NCBI RefSeq assembly: GCF_000166135.1
Contig: NC_014666.1
Location: 5,890,001-5,954,000 of the forward strand
Source: Pseudofrankia inefficax
GTDB taxonomy: Bacteria; Actinomycetota; Actinomycetes; Frankiales; Frankiaceae
Direction of reading: 5' to 3'
DNA: 64,000 bases
Shown: positions 26,339 to 35,293 of the stretch, piece after piece
Layout of the letters: each line of letters begins with the position of its first letter
Numbering within the stretch: the first letter of the stretch is position 1
The notes under the pieces: generated by a model
Told to the model about the DNA's origin: nothing
Database searches by the model: none
Seen by the model: only the letters and a program-made list of their open reading frames with translations
Made by a program: the position numbers and the translations under genes

Positions 26339-27688
26339 ATGGCCGACACAGGGAACCGACAGCCGACCGCTGGCCGCGCCGAGAGCCCCGTCGACCCTGC
26401 CGGGGAGGGGCCCGCCGGGGAAGGGCCGGCGGCGCCCGGCCAGCGGCGCCCCACGGCGGCGGCCGAGCCGGCGCTGCCGGGCGACGAGCTGGGCCAGGCG
26501 TGGCTGGCCGCGCGCGCGGGCCTCACCGTCACCCATCTGGACACGGCCGCGGCGGGCGTGCCGAGCGGCGCCGTCCGCGCGGCCCAGGCGGCGTACCTGG
26601 CCACCGAGGCGTCGGTCGGCTCCTACGTGGCGCAGTATGAGGTCGCCGCCGGCCCGCTGACCGCCGCCCGCGAGACGCTCGCCGGGCTGCTCGACCCGGC
26701 GCTGCGGGCGGCCGACGTCGCCTTCCACCACAACGCGACGTCGGGGCTCGCCGCGCTGCTGGCCGCCTGGCCGCTGCCGCCTGGCGGGCGGGTCGGGATC
26801 GTGCCCAGCGACTTCCGCTCGAACTGGCTCGCCCTACTGGACCGGGCCGCCCGCGACGGGCTGGAGCTGGTCGACCTGCCGACCCAGCCCGACGGCCGCC
26901 TCGACGTCGACCGGCTCGCCCGCGGCGACGGCCCGGCCGCGCTGGACGGCCTCGACCTGGTGATGTTCCCCGAGGTGCCCAGCCAGCGGGGAATCGTCCA
27001 GCCGACGGCGGCGGTGGCGGCCCTGTGCCGGGCCGCCGGGGTGCCGCTGCTGCTCGACGTCGCCCAGTCGCTCGGCCAGGTGGACGTGACCGCCGCCGGG
27101 GCGACCGGCGGGGTCACCGCCTACGCCGGCACCTCCCGCAAGTGGCTGTGCGGGCCGCGCGGCGTCGGCTTCGTCGCCGTACGGCCGGATTTCGCCGAAC
27201 GCCTCGGCGTCGCGGCCGCCTCCGGCTACGCGGCGGGCTGGGAGCCCGCTCCGGCCGCGCCCGGGGGCAGCCGGCTCGTGCCCGCCCCCGGCATGGGTCG
27301 ATTCGACGTGGGCGAGGCCCCGGTCGCCGGCTGGCTGGGCTTCGCCGCCGCGCTGGCCGAGCACGCGGACGCCGGTCCCGGCGCGGTCCGGGCCCGGATC
27401 CACGCGCTGGCCGGCGCCGCGCGTCGCCGCCTCGACGGGCTGGCCGGCTGGCGGCTCGGCGAGGACGTCGGCTCCCCCTGCGGCATCGTCGCCCTGCTGC
27501 CGCCGGCCGGCGTGGACCCGGCGACGGTCAAGGACCGGCTGGCCCGGGAGGAACGCATCCTGACCACCGCCATCGGACCGGCCCGGGCCCGCGACGCCGT
27601 CCCCGTCCTGAGGGTCAGCCCGCCCGTCCACGCCACCCTGGCCGACCTCGACCGCCTGGCCGAGGCCGTGGAGCGGCTCAGCCACTAG
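26339..27688 (+). CDS. Class V aminotransferase-fold PLP enzyme, EgtE-like
   Basis: 449 residues, fold-type I PLP enzyme. After a 65-residue low-complexity leader: THLDTAAAGVPSGAVRAAQAAY, FHHNATSGLAALLAAWPL, VPLLLDVAQSLGQVDV (PLP Asp) and YAGTSRKWLCGPRGVGFVAV with the PLP lysine at about Lys268. This pattern matches EgtE, the ergothioneine C-S lyase, and related cysteine-desulfurase-like proteins. No other egt gene is in the window, so the assignment to ergothioneine is tentative. ATG 26339 was chosen over an in-frame ATG 15 codons upstream that lies in the neighbour's promoter region. Confidence 0.75.
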   Translation: MADTGNRQPTAGRAESPVDPAGEGPAGEGPAAPGQRRPTAAAEPALPGDELGQAWLAARAGLTVTHLDTAAAGVPSGAVRAAQAAYLATEASVGSYVAQYEVAAGPLTAARETLAGLLDPALRAADVAFHHNATSGLAALLAAWPLPPGGRVGIVPSDFRSNWLALLDRAARDGLELVDLPTQPDGRLDVDRLARGDGPAALDGLDLVMFPEVPSQRGIVQPTAAVAALCRAAGVPLLLDVAQSLGQVDVTAAGATGGVTAYAGTSRKWLCGPRGVGFVAVRPDFAERLGVAAASGYAAGWEPAPAAPGGSRLVPAPGMGRFDVGEAPVAGWLGFAAALAEHADAGPGAVRARIHALAGAARRRLDGLAGWRLGEDVGSPCGIVALLPPAGVDPATVKDRLAREERILTTAIGPARARDAVPVLRVSPPVHATLADLDRLAEAVERLSH

Positions 27689-27698
27689 CGCCCAGCGG

Positions 27699-28904
27699 CT
27701 ACGCCTCGGCCTCGTCCACCGGCCCTGGCTCCTCGGCGGCAGCCTCCGTCGACGCTGCCTCGATTGCCACTGCTTCGATCGGCACCGCGCCCGTCGACAC
27801 GGCCTCTGTCGGGGCGGTGATCGCCGGGGCGGGCGCGGGATCGGCGGCCCTTGTCCGCGCCGCCACTCGGGTGGCACGGCGGGCCACAAGTGCCTTGAGC
27901 CCGCGGTTCGGCAGATCAAGCCAGAACGGCGCGAATTCCGGTGGGAAAACGGCGAGGTATTCCGTCGTGGTGCCCGTGGTGATGGAACTTGAGGTCGAGT
28001 ACGAAAAGCTGCCGCCGCCGCTGGAGGAGGTCTGGCTGTAGCTCGTCCGGTAGTGAAATCGAAGAAGGCTGCCCAACCCGGATCGCAGATGCTCGGGGGA
28101 ATGGTCCTCGGTCCAGCTGTCCTCGTGCCAGTAGCTCCCGTCGCCCCAGCCCTGGGTGCGGCGGGACCACCTGTGCTCGTGAATCTGGAGGATTCCGCTG
28201 CCGACACCGAAGATGACCGCCCACAGCGACCAGCACACCGCCATCGCGATCACCAGCACCACGATGTTCCAGGCGCGTGCCGCGTGCAGGGCCCGCACCG
28301 GAACCCAGAAGGCACCGACCGCCACCCCGTAGACGAGGAACCTCGCGCACACGGCCGCGGCGACGAACACGGCGGCCCGGCGCACCAACCGAGCAAGTGC
28401 CTGGCCACGGGGAACCGGGCGCGCGTCGTTCCCGAACCGCAGACCGGCCCAGCCCAGCAGCCGAGCGCACAACACGGCCACGGCCGCGCCGGCCAGCACC
28501 AGGTCGAGGCGAAACTCGTCCGGCCTGACCAGGGTGTAGAAGGCGATCGCGGCGCAGAGGAACAGCCGCGCGGCATCGAACGCGACGACCTGGACCGCCC
28601 GGCTCACCCGCTCGCGCCGGGCGGGCTCGGCGCGCTGCCAGCGCCACCGCCGCACGGTCCCGGGCCACAGGAAACTCACCGCCAGGGCGCCCCCGATCGC
28701 CGGCCCGAGCCACGGCGGAGTGTGCCGGTAGAACTGGCAGTAAAGCAGCATCACAAGCAGTGCTGACGCGCCGACCGGCAGGACCCACGAGCGCAGGGAT
28801 ACGACACTGCCGATCAGTCGAACCGGCATGAGAACCAACGCGCGCCATGGGCTCGGGCGGCGGTAGCGCACGTCCGGCCGCCACGGATCGCGTAATCGCG
28901 CCAT
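27699..28904 (-). CDS. Polytopic membrane protein with Ser/Gly/Thr-rich segment, function unknown
   Basis: 401 residues; no family recognised. About six membrane helices cluster in two blocks (residues about 28-75 and 105-235, for example WVLPVGASALLVMLLYCQFY and NIVVLVIAMAVCWSLWAVIF). A hydrophilic region follows with YWHEDSWTEDHSPEHL, then TSSSGGGSFSYSTSSSITTG, a strikingly Ser/Thr/Gly-only run, and an acidic Ala/Glu/Pro tail. The middle of the gene is less GC-rich than its neighbours and uses some A/T-ending codons, which may indicate recent acquisition. Start ATG 28904, or GTG one codon earlier. It is a single gene, convergent with the EgtE-like gene. Confidence 0.6.
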   Translation of the reverse strand: MARLRDPWRPDVRYRRPSPWRALVLMPVRLIGSVVSLRSWVLPVGASALLVMLLYCQFYRHTPPWLGPAIGGALAVSFLWPGTVRRWRWQRAEPARRERVSRAVQVVAFDAARLFLCAAIAFYTLVRPDEFRLDLVLAGAAVAVLCARLLGWAGLRFGNDARPVPRGQALARLVRRAAVFVAAAVCARFLVYGVAVGAFWVPVRALHAARAWNIVVLVIAMAVCWSLWAVIFGVGSGILQIHEHRWSRRTQGWGDGSYWHEDSWTEDHSPEHLRSGLGSLLRFHYRTSYSQTSSSGGGSFSYSTSSSITTGTTTEYLAVFPPEFAPFWLDLPNRGLKALVARRATRVAARTRAADPAPAPAITAPTEAVSTGAVPIEAVAIEAASTEAAAEEPGPVDEAEA

Positions 28905-29153
28905 CACAGCTCAAAGCCAATCACCTTGGCTGAGGTGGACCGGCCGCCTTCTGGCCATTCGGGACCTTTCGCCCGGCTGTCGGCGCCGGGGCCGTCCTCG
29001 ACCGCGCGCGCCTGCCGCCGCGGAACGCCACCCTGATCGCCGCGACGCGCGAAAGGACCTGCGGCCACGTGGGTCTGGGCCCTCGGTGTGGCATTGTCCG
29101 GATCGCGACGCGGACGGGCATCCGGCCGCGCGGTCTCGAAGGGGAGGCGCGCC

Positions 29154-30782
29154 ATGACCGGGCCGCGAGAGGGCTCCGACGACACCGCCGCGGGCCGGCC
29201 GGCCGCCGCGGGCGGTTCAGGACCGCGCGGCGGCGGGCGACGGCTCTCCCGGCCGGCTCCGGACCGGCGGGAGTTCCTCGGGACCGCGCTCGGGGCGGCG
29301 GTCGTCACCGCGGGCGCGGCGGCCGGCTGCGGGCCGGCCGGTCGCGGGTCGGTGCCGGCCACCACGGCGTCGGCGCGCGCCACGCCGCCGCCGGTCGAGG
29401 AGATGATGTCCTGGATCGAGCAGGTCGTCGCGCGCGGCGTACGCCGGCCCGGCTACGCCGCGGACGCCTGGACCGAAGGTTTCGTCGCCCAGAAGTTCCG
29501 CGACTTCGGGCTGGTCGACGTGCACACCGAGCCGGTGGCGGTGACCCGCTGGGAGCCGTCGCGGTATGCGCTCACCGCGACGCCGGCCGGCGCGCCGGCC
29601 CGTGCGTTGGAGTGCTTCCCGCTGCCCCACGCCGCGCCCGCGACCGGGCTGGAGGCGCAGCTCGCCAGCTTCGACGCGGCCAGGCCCGGCGGGGTCGCCG
29701 GCCGGGCGGCGCTGGTCGACGCCCGGCCGCTCGCGCTCCCGCCGGCGGTGCCGGCCGGGCTCGGGAGCGCGCCCAAGGACCTCTCCCGCCGGGTGTACGA
29801 CCCGGACGGCACCTTCGCCGGCGAGACCCAGGTGCTCCCGCTGGCCGGCACCTCCGACGCCGTGACCGACCCGGCCGCCCAGGCCGGCGCCGTCGCGTTC
29901 ATCGGCTGCCTGGTCGGCTACCCGGGCGGCGGCCACCGCTACTACTTCCCGTACAGCGGCCGGTCGACGGCGCTGCCTGGGGTCTGGATCGGCGAGGACG
30001 ACGGGCGCTGGCTGCGCGACCAGCTCGCCCGCGGCCCGGTCCGGATCCGGCTCGACGTCGCGACGGCCACCGCGCCGGCGCGCAGCGACAACGTGGTCGG
30101 CGACCTTCCCGGGCCGCCCGGCGACGACGAGCTGGTGCTGGTCGGCTCCCACCACGACGGGCCGTGGGCCTCCGCGGTCGAGGACGGCAGCGGGATCGCG
30201 ATGGTCCTGGCCCAGGCCAGGTACTGGTCACGGGTCCCGGCGGCCGACCGGCCGCACCGGATGCGCTTCATCCTGCAGGGCGGGCACTTCTTCGGCGGGG
30301 CCGGGCTGGTCGACTACGTGGCGAAGCACAGCGCCGAGCTCGCGAAGGTCGTCGTGGAGGTGCACCTGGAGCACGCCGCCCGTGACATCGCCGCCAGCGG
30401 CGGGCGCCTCACCGCCACCGGCCGCTGCGTGCCGCGCTGGTTCTTCACCAGCAGGATCCCGGAACTGGAGAGCACGGTCTACGACGCCCTGGTCGCCGAG
30501 CGGCTGGGACGCTCGATGCTGCTCGCCCCCGATGCCTTCGGCCCGATGCCGCTGTCCGACGGGGCGCTCTACTACCCGGCCGGCGTGCCCATCGTCCAGT
30601 TCCTCTCGGCGCCCTGGTACCTGTTCGACGAGGCGGACACCGTCGACAAGGTCGACCAGGACAGCCTGCTGCCGATCACCCGTGCCGTCATCCGGATCCT
30701 GGGCGCGACCCGGACCATGACGGCCGCGGGCCTACGGGCGGCGCGCGTCGCCGGGCCCCCTCCGAGCGGTTCCCCGTCCTGA
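29154..30782 (+). CDS. Secreted M28-type peptidase-like lipoprotein (Tat signal)
   Basis: 542 residues. The N-terminus has a twin-arginine signal with lipobox: RREFLGTALGAAVV, then AGAAAGC (predicted lipidated Cys about residue 63), so it is probably anchored outside the membrane. The peptidase core is LVLVGSHHDGPWASAVEDGSG, containing the metal-binding H-x-D (His333-His334-Asp335) and second Asp. Where M28 enzymes have a Glu-Glu pair, it reads ILQGGHFFGGAGLVDY, followed by VEVHLEHAARD. The usual last ligand histidine region reads YLFDEADTVDKVD. It is either a divergent M28 subgroup or inactive. ATG 29154 has GGGGAGG upstream. Confidence 0.75.
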   Translation: MTGPREGSDDTAAGRPAAAGGSGPRGGGRRLSRPAPDRREFLGTALGAAVVTAGAAAGCGPAGRGSVPATTASARATPPPVEEMMSWIEQVVARGVRRPGYAADAWTEGFVAQKFRDFGLVDVHTEPVAVTRWEPSRYALTATPAGAPARALECFPLPHAAPATGLEAQLASFDAARPGGVAGRAALVDARPLALPPAVPAGLGSAPKDLSRRVYDPDGTFAGETQVLPLAGTSDAVTDPAAQAGAVAFIGCLVGYPGGGHRYYFPYSGRSTALPGVWIGEDDGRWLRDQLARGPVRIRLDVATATAPARSDNVVGDLPGPPGDDELVLVGSHHDGPWASAVEDGSGIAMVLAQARYWSRVPAADRPHRMRFILQGGHFFGGAGLVDYVAKHSAELAKVVVEVHLEHAARDIAASGGRLTATGRCVPRWFFTSRIPELESTVYDALVAERLGRSMLLAPDAFGPMPLSDGALYYPAGVPIVQFLSAPWYLFDEADTVDKVDQDSLLPITRAVIRILGATRTMTAAGLRAARVAGPPPSGSPS

Positions 30783-30825
30783 CCCCGCCCCACCACCGGA
30801 ATCGGGGCCCGGCGCTGACGAGCGG

Positions 30826-31578
30826 TCAGCCGCCGAAGTACAGCAGCCACTGCTCGCGGGTGCGCGGGCGGTAGACCATGTTCGTCTCGGTCACGTCGGA
30901 CATGGCGGCGCTGTCCCGTGGCGGCGAGTAGAAGTGGCCGGGGTAGACGACCGGGTCGTCGGGGAGCGCGGCCAGCCGCTGCAGGCTGTCGTACATCTGG
31001 GCCGGGCTGCCGCCGGGGAAGTCGGTCCGGCCGCAGCCGTCGAGGAAGAGCGTGTCACCGGCGACGAGCCGGTTGTCGACCAGGAAGCACTGGCTGCCCG
31101 GGGTGTGGCCAGGAGTGTGCAGCAGCCGGATCGGGATGGCGCCGACGTCGACGGTGTCGTCGTGGTCGTGCTCGACGAGGTCGGAGGCGGACACCTCGGT
31201 GACCCGGCGGACGAACTCGGCCTCGTTCTTGTTGACGTGCACCGGCGCCTGCACCCTGGTGAGCACGTCCCGGATCCCGGCCAGCGAGAAGCCCATCATG
31301 GTCCCGCCGACGTGGTCGGGGTGATGGTGGGTGGCCAGCATGCCGACCAGGCGCATCCCGTCGGCGCCGAGGATTCCGAGCAGCTCGTCGGCGGCGTAGG
31401 CCGGATCGACGATGACGGCCTCGCCGGTCTCCCGGTCGCCGATCAGGTAGCAGAAGTTGACCATCTGCGCCGCGATCGGGTCGCCGACGGCGAAGTCCCG
31501 GCCCGACAACAGCTGGCGGAAGTACAACCGGTCCGATCGGCTTCGCCGGTCGGACGGGGTCCCTGGACGGTCGGCCAT
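30826..31578 (-). CDS. MBL-fold metallo-hydrolase, glyoxalase II-like
   Basis: 250 residues. Metal ligands are visible: THHHPDH (residues 83-89), LLHTPGHTPGS, VAGDTLFLDGCGRTDFPGGS with the bridging Asp, and VVYPGHFYSP with the last His. This arrangement matches glyoxalase-II-like hydrolases and persulfide dioxygenases; the extra C-terminal sequence and lack of a rhodanese domain do not settle which. ATG 31578 is the first start. It diverges from the Hsp70-like gene across 284 bp. Likely substrates are thioesters of mycothiol, which is an inference from phylogeny only. Confidence 0.85.
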   Translation of the reverse strand: MADRPGTPSDRRSRSDRLYFRQLLSGRDFAVGDPIAAQMVNFCYLIGDRETGEAVIVDPAYAADELLGILGADGMRLVGMLATHHHPDHVGGTMMGFSLAGIRDVLTRVQAPVHVNKNEAEFVRRVTEVSASDLVEHDHDDTVDVGAIPIRLLHTPGHTPGSQCFLVDNRLVAGDTLFLDGCGRTDFPGGSPAQMYDSLQRLAALPDDPVVYPGHFYSPPRDSAAMSDVTETNMVYRPRTREQWLLYFGG

Positions 31579-31757
31579 ACCGCCAGGCTAGGCCAATCCG
31601 GCCGGCGGTGGCGCGTCGCCCGCCGGCCGACGGGCGAGATCACCCCCGGCCGCGCGGCGGCCCGCCACACCGCGGCCCGGCCGCCCCGCGCGGGTGGCCC
31701 GACGGTCCGCACCGGCCTGCCTGGGAGTCGCCCCGAGGGTCGGGCGATCTTCTACAC

Positions 31758-31787
31758 GGGAACGACATTTCGGCCGTCACCGACTAA
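31758..31787 (+). promoter_or_regulatory. Possible ECF-sigma-type promoter for the Hsp70-like gene
   Basis: GGGAAC at 31758-31763 and CGACTAA at 31781-31787 with a 17-nt spacer, in the common ECF arrangement (GGAAC then CGTCTAA-like). They lie about 75 bp before the ATG at 31863. The -10 element differs from consensus, so this is a weak call. Confidence 0.25.
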
Positions 31788-31862
31788 CATCGCGATCACG
31801 GGGGAGCTGGTCCAGCCGTGCCGTGGGGGAACGGCGGCCCAGTCCGGAAAGTCTGTGGGGGC

Positions 31863-33695
31863 ATGACCGGCTGGACGCTAGCTATTGATCTGGGCACGAG
31901 CTTCGTGTGCGCCGCGACCTCGGTAGGCGGCAAGGTCGAGATCCTGGAGATCGAGAACACCCGCTACCTGCCGTCGGCCGTCCTGCTCGACCAGGACGGG
32001 AACCTGGTGACCGGCCGGGCGGCGGCCAGCCAGGGCGAGGCGTTCCCGGAGCGGCTGGAGCGGCTGCCGAAACGCGCCCTGGTCAGCTCCGATCAGGTGC
32101 TGCTGGCGGGCACGGCGGTGCCGACCGTCGACCTCGTCGCCACGCTGCTGGAGCGGGTCGCGCAGGAGGCCACCCGGCGGGTGGGGCTCGGAAGCCCGTC
32201 GACGGTCGTCCTCACGCATCCCGCCCGCTGGGGCCAGCCCGAGCGGGACCGGCTGATCGCGGCGGCGGAGAAGGCGGGCCTGAGCGGGCCGCTGCTGCTC
32301 GCGGAACCCGTCGCCGCCGCGACCTGGTACGCCCACCAGGCGGACATCCCGGTGGGCGGCACCGTCGCCGTGTTCGACCTGGGTGGCGGCACACTCGACA
32401 CGGCCGTGCTACGGCGCGCCGCCGGGGGCTTCCTCGTCGCCGGCATGCCCGGTGGCGACGCGCACTTCGGCGGCGAGGACGTCGACGAACACCTTCTGGA
32501 GCTGGCGGGCGCGCACGCTCGCGAACAGGACGAGGCCGCCTGGGACCGGATCTGGACCGATCCCGGCCGCGCGGGCCGACGCAACCAGGCGTTGGTCAGG
32601 CGCGACCTCGTCGTCGCCAAGGAGTCACTCTCGGCGAGCCCGACCCACCATCTCTATCCGCCCGGCTTCGACGACGGCCTGCGGGTGACCCGGCGCGAGC
32701 TGGAGGCGGCCGTCGAGCCCCAGCTGTCGGGCGCCGTCGACGCGCTGCTGACGACGCTGGCCAGCGCCCGGGTCGAGCCCAAGGATCTCGCCGCGCTGTT
32801 CCTGACCGGCGGCGCGACCCGGATGCCCCGGGTCAGCGAGATCCTCACCGAGCGCACCGGGCTGCTCCCCCGGGTCACCGGCGACCCGAAGGCCAGCACC
32901 GTCCTCGGCGCCCTCTACGCGGTCGATTCTCCGGTCGCCACCGCCCCTCCCGCGCCCAGGCTCCCCGCGGACGGACCGCAGGCGCGTACCGGATCCGCCA
33001 CCGACGGCGACCGGGCCACAGCCAACGCGCGCCAGACGGTCCGGAACGCCTCGAACACCGTGCTGCGGGACGCGCGCGCCTCGCTGCGGCGATCCACGAC
33101 ACCGCTGCGCCCGGGCCTCACGCGGGCCTCGTCCCTGCTGTCGTCGCTGGTCGCCGCGCGTACGATGCTGCGCCGGCTGCTGGTGCCGTGCGGCCTGGCC
33201 CTGGTGATCGCCGCGTTCCTGCTGGGGTCGACGAACGGCGCGGTCCGGTCGTACAACGTGGTCGCCTGCGTCGAGGTCCTGCTGGCCGGCCTGCTGCTTC
33301 TCCTCGCGGCCGTGCCGGATCCGGCGAGCTGGCGGGGCCGCGCGGCGCGGCTGGCCGCGCTGCTGATGACCCTGTCGACCACGGGCACGACGATCCGGCA
33401 TGACGACCACACGCATGCCCTCCACTACGGCAGCGGCTTCGTCCTGCTGACCGCCGCGATCCTCGGCTGTGTCGCGCTGTGGCTGCTCGAACTGCCGTCC
33501 CGGGGGTGGCGGTCGCCGGCTCTGACGATCGCCGCGGTGGCGGGCTGGCTACTCGGCGAGATCGAGTTCCCCGAGAACCTGGCCAGGATCCCGGCGATAG
33601 TCCTCGTTCTCTCCTGGGTGGTCACCGGCGTGACGAGACTGGCGAAGTACCTGGTCCGCATCACGAGAGACAACGGCGAACCGTCCTCCGGCTGA
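31863..33695 (+). CDS. Hsp70-family ATPase fused to a C-terminal membrane domain
   Basis: 610 residues. Residues 1 to about 365 form an Hsp70/actin-type ATPase: LAIDLGTSFVCAATSVGGKV (phosphate 1), VAVFDLGGGTLDTAVLRRA (phosphate 2, about residue 171) and LFLTGGATRMPRVSEIL (adenosine site). The DnaK peptide-binding domain is absent. After a charged linker of about 70 residues come roughly five membrane helices from residue 439 (LLVPCGLALVIAAFLLGST onward). Such membrane-tethered Hsp70 ATPases are widespread in actinobacteria and unstudied. GGGGG precedes ATG 31863. It is followed on the same strand by the DUF5685 gene. Confidence 0.8.
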   Translation: MTGWTLAIDLGTSFVCAATSVGGKVEILEIENTRYLPSAVLLDQDGNLVTGRAAASQGEAFPERLERLPKRALVSSDQVLLAGTAVPTVDLVATLLERVAQEATRRVGLGSPSTVVLTHPARWGQPERDRLIAAAEKAGLSGPLLLAEPVAAATWYAHQADIPVGGTVAVFDLGGGTLDTAVLRRAAGGFLVAGMPGGDAHFGGEDVDEHLLELAGAHAREQDEAAWDRIWTDPGRAGRRNQALVRRDLVVAKESLSASPTHHLYPPGFDDGLRVTRRELEAAVEPQLSGAVDALLTTLASARVEPKDLAALFLTGGATRMPRVSEILTERTGLLPRVTGDPKASTVLGALYAVDSPVATAPPAPRLPADGPQARTGSATDGDRATANARQTVRNASNTVLRDARASLRRSTTPLRPGLTRASSLLSSLVAARTMLRRLLVPCGLALVIAAFLLGSTNGAVRSYNVVACVEVLLAGLLLLLAAVPDPASWRGRAARLAALLMTLSTTGTTIRHDDHTHALHYGSGFVLLTAAILGCVALWLLELPSRGWRSPALTIAAVAGWLLGEIEFPENLARIPAIVLVLSWVVTGVTRLAKYLVRITRDNGEPSSG

Positions 33696-33792
33696 CCCTC
33701 GGCACCCCTCCGGGCCACTCCGGCCAGACCGCCGGATAGCGGGAAAAAGACACATCGGTGGCAGGTGCCCGCTGACCTGCGAGAGTGCTGCC

Positions 33793-35124
33793 GTGTTCGG
33801 GATTCTTCGGCCCTGCCGCCACCGGCTGGGCGACGAGCTGACGGCGACGTGGATGTCGCACCTGTGCGGGATGTGCCTGACGTTGCGCGACCGCCATGGG
33901 CACTGGGCCCGGGTGGCGACGAACGTCGACGGGCTCCTGCTGTCCGTGCTGGTCGCGGCCCAGACGGGCGAGGCCGCGACCCGCAAGGCCGGTCCGTGCG
34001 CGCTGCGCGGCCTGCGGACGGCTCGGGTCGCGTCGGCGGACGACCCCGGCACCCGGCTGGCGGCGGTGGTCTCGTTGGCGGCCGCGGCCACGAACGTCGA
34101 GGACCACGTGGCGGACGGCGACGGCGCCTTCGCCCGCCGGCCGGTCGCGGCGGTCGCGGCCCGGTTCGCGGGCGCGGCGGCCCGCGGCAGCGGTGCCAGC
34201 GGCGCCGAACTGGGCTTCGACGTCGGCGTGCTCGAACGCGCCGCCGGCCGGCAGAAGGCCGCGGAGACCGCGGCCGGCCCGGGCACGGCGCTGACCGCGG
34301 TGACCGCGCCGGCCGAGGAGGCCACCGCGGCGGCGTTCGCGCACACCGCGCTGGTCGCCGGCCAGCCCGGCAACGTCGCGCCGCTCACCGAGATCGGCCG
34401 CTACTTCGGTCGGCTCGCCCACCTGCTCGACGCGGTGGCCGACCAGCGCGAGGACGCGGCGCGCGGCGCCTGGAATCCGCTGACGGCGACCGGCGCGACC
34501 CGCGCCGACGCACGGGCGCTTTGTGACGACGCGCTGCTCGGTATCCGGCTCGCGCTGCGCGACGTCACCTTCGCGGCAGCCGACGCCGCCGCGCCAGAGC
34601 CGCGCCGATCCCGGCGGTCGGGCCGGAAGAAGGCGCGGGCCGGGAACGGCCATTCGTGCACCGTGCGGCATGACCCGGCCGAGCCGGCGGAGTCCCCCCA
34701 CGCGCGGGCTCACGGCGTGGCGAGCCGCAACCCGCATGCCCGGCTCGCGCATCTGCTCCTGGTCCACGAGCTGGAACGAGCCGTCGACACGACCTTCCGG
34801 GCCGCCGAATCCCGGGTCTCGAAACCGGCGCGGACGAGCGGCTCAGGCCAGCCGGGCCCGGGCCCGGGCCAGCCGACCTACCCCGCGCCGGAGGGCCCCG
34901 ACGGTCCGGATCCCGGCCGGCCGGGACCGGGCGTCACCTTCGGGACCTGCCTCGCCGCGACCGCGATGTGCTGCACCTGCCAGGCGTGCCGCGAGCACAC
35001 GTCGCCCTACTCGGGCCAGCGCAGGCAGGGCATCTGCTCGAACTGCGGCGACTGCGACTGCGGAGACTGCTGCGACTGTTGTGAGTGCTGCGGCGACTGC
35101 GGGGACTGCGACTGCAACTGCTGA
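33793..35124 (+). CDS. DUF5685 family protein with extreme Cys-rich C-terminus
   Basis: 443 residues. The N-terminus matches DUF5685: MFGILRPCRHRLGD, then a CxxC motif in SHLCGMCLTLRDRHG (Cys25, Cys28) and NVDGLLLSVLVAAQ. The middle is helical, followed by an Arg/Lys-rich and then Gly/Pro-rich linker. The end is exceptional: after TAMCCTCQACREH, the final 29 residues (415-443) contain 14 cysteines spaced only by Gly, Asp, Asn, Glu or Ser, suggesting a metal-binding or Fe-S/zinc cluster tail. The family is unassigned. GTG 33793 is the start. It lies 97 bp after the Hsp70-like gene on the same strand, so they may be co-transcribed. Confidence 0.8.
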   Translation: MFGILRPCRHRLGDELTATWMSHLCGMCLTLRDRHGHWARVATNVDGLLLSVLVAAQTGEAATRKAGPCALRGLRTARVASADDPGTRLAAVVSLAAAATNVEDHVADGDGAFARRPVAAVAARFAGAAARGSGASGAELGFDVGVLERAAGRQKAAETAAGPGTALTAVTAPAEEATAAAFAHTALVAGQPGNVAPLTEIGRYFGRLAHLLDAVADQREDAARGAWNPLTATGATRADARALCDDALLGIRLALRDVTFAAADAAAPEPRRSRRSGRKKARAGNGHSCTVRHDPAEPAESPHARAHGVASRNPHARLAHLLLVHELERAVDTTFRAAESRVSKPARTSGSGQPGPGPGQPTYPAPEGPDGPDPGRPGPGVTFGTCLAATAMCCTCQACREHTSPYSGQRRQGICSNCGDCDCGDCCDCCECCGDCGDCDCNC

Positions 35125-35293
35125 CCGCCCGATGCGGCCCAGCGCTGAAGCCGGACTGTCCTACGGCCGGGAATTCCAGACGGGCCGGGCCATCGCCGAC
35201 AGCGTTCGTTGCTCGCACAACTCGCGGGCTACAGCCGCGGGCGCCGATGGGTTGTCCGGCGTGAGCCAGGGTCGGGTCTGCTGAAATGGTGCG

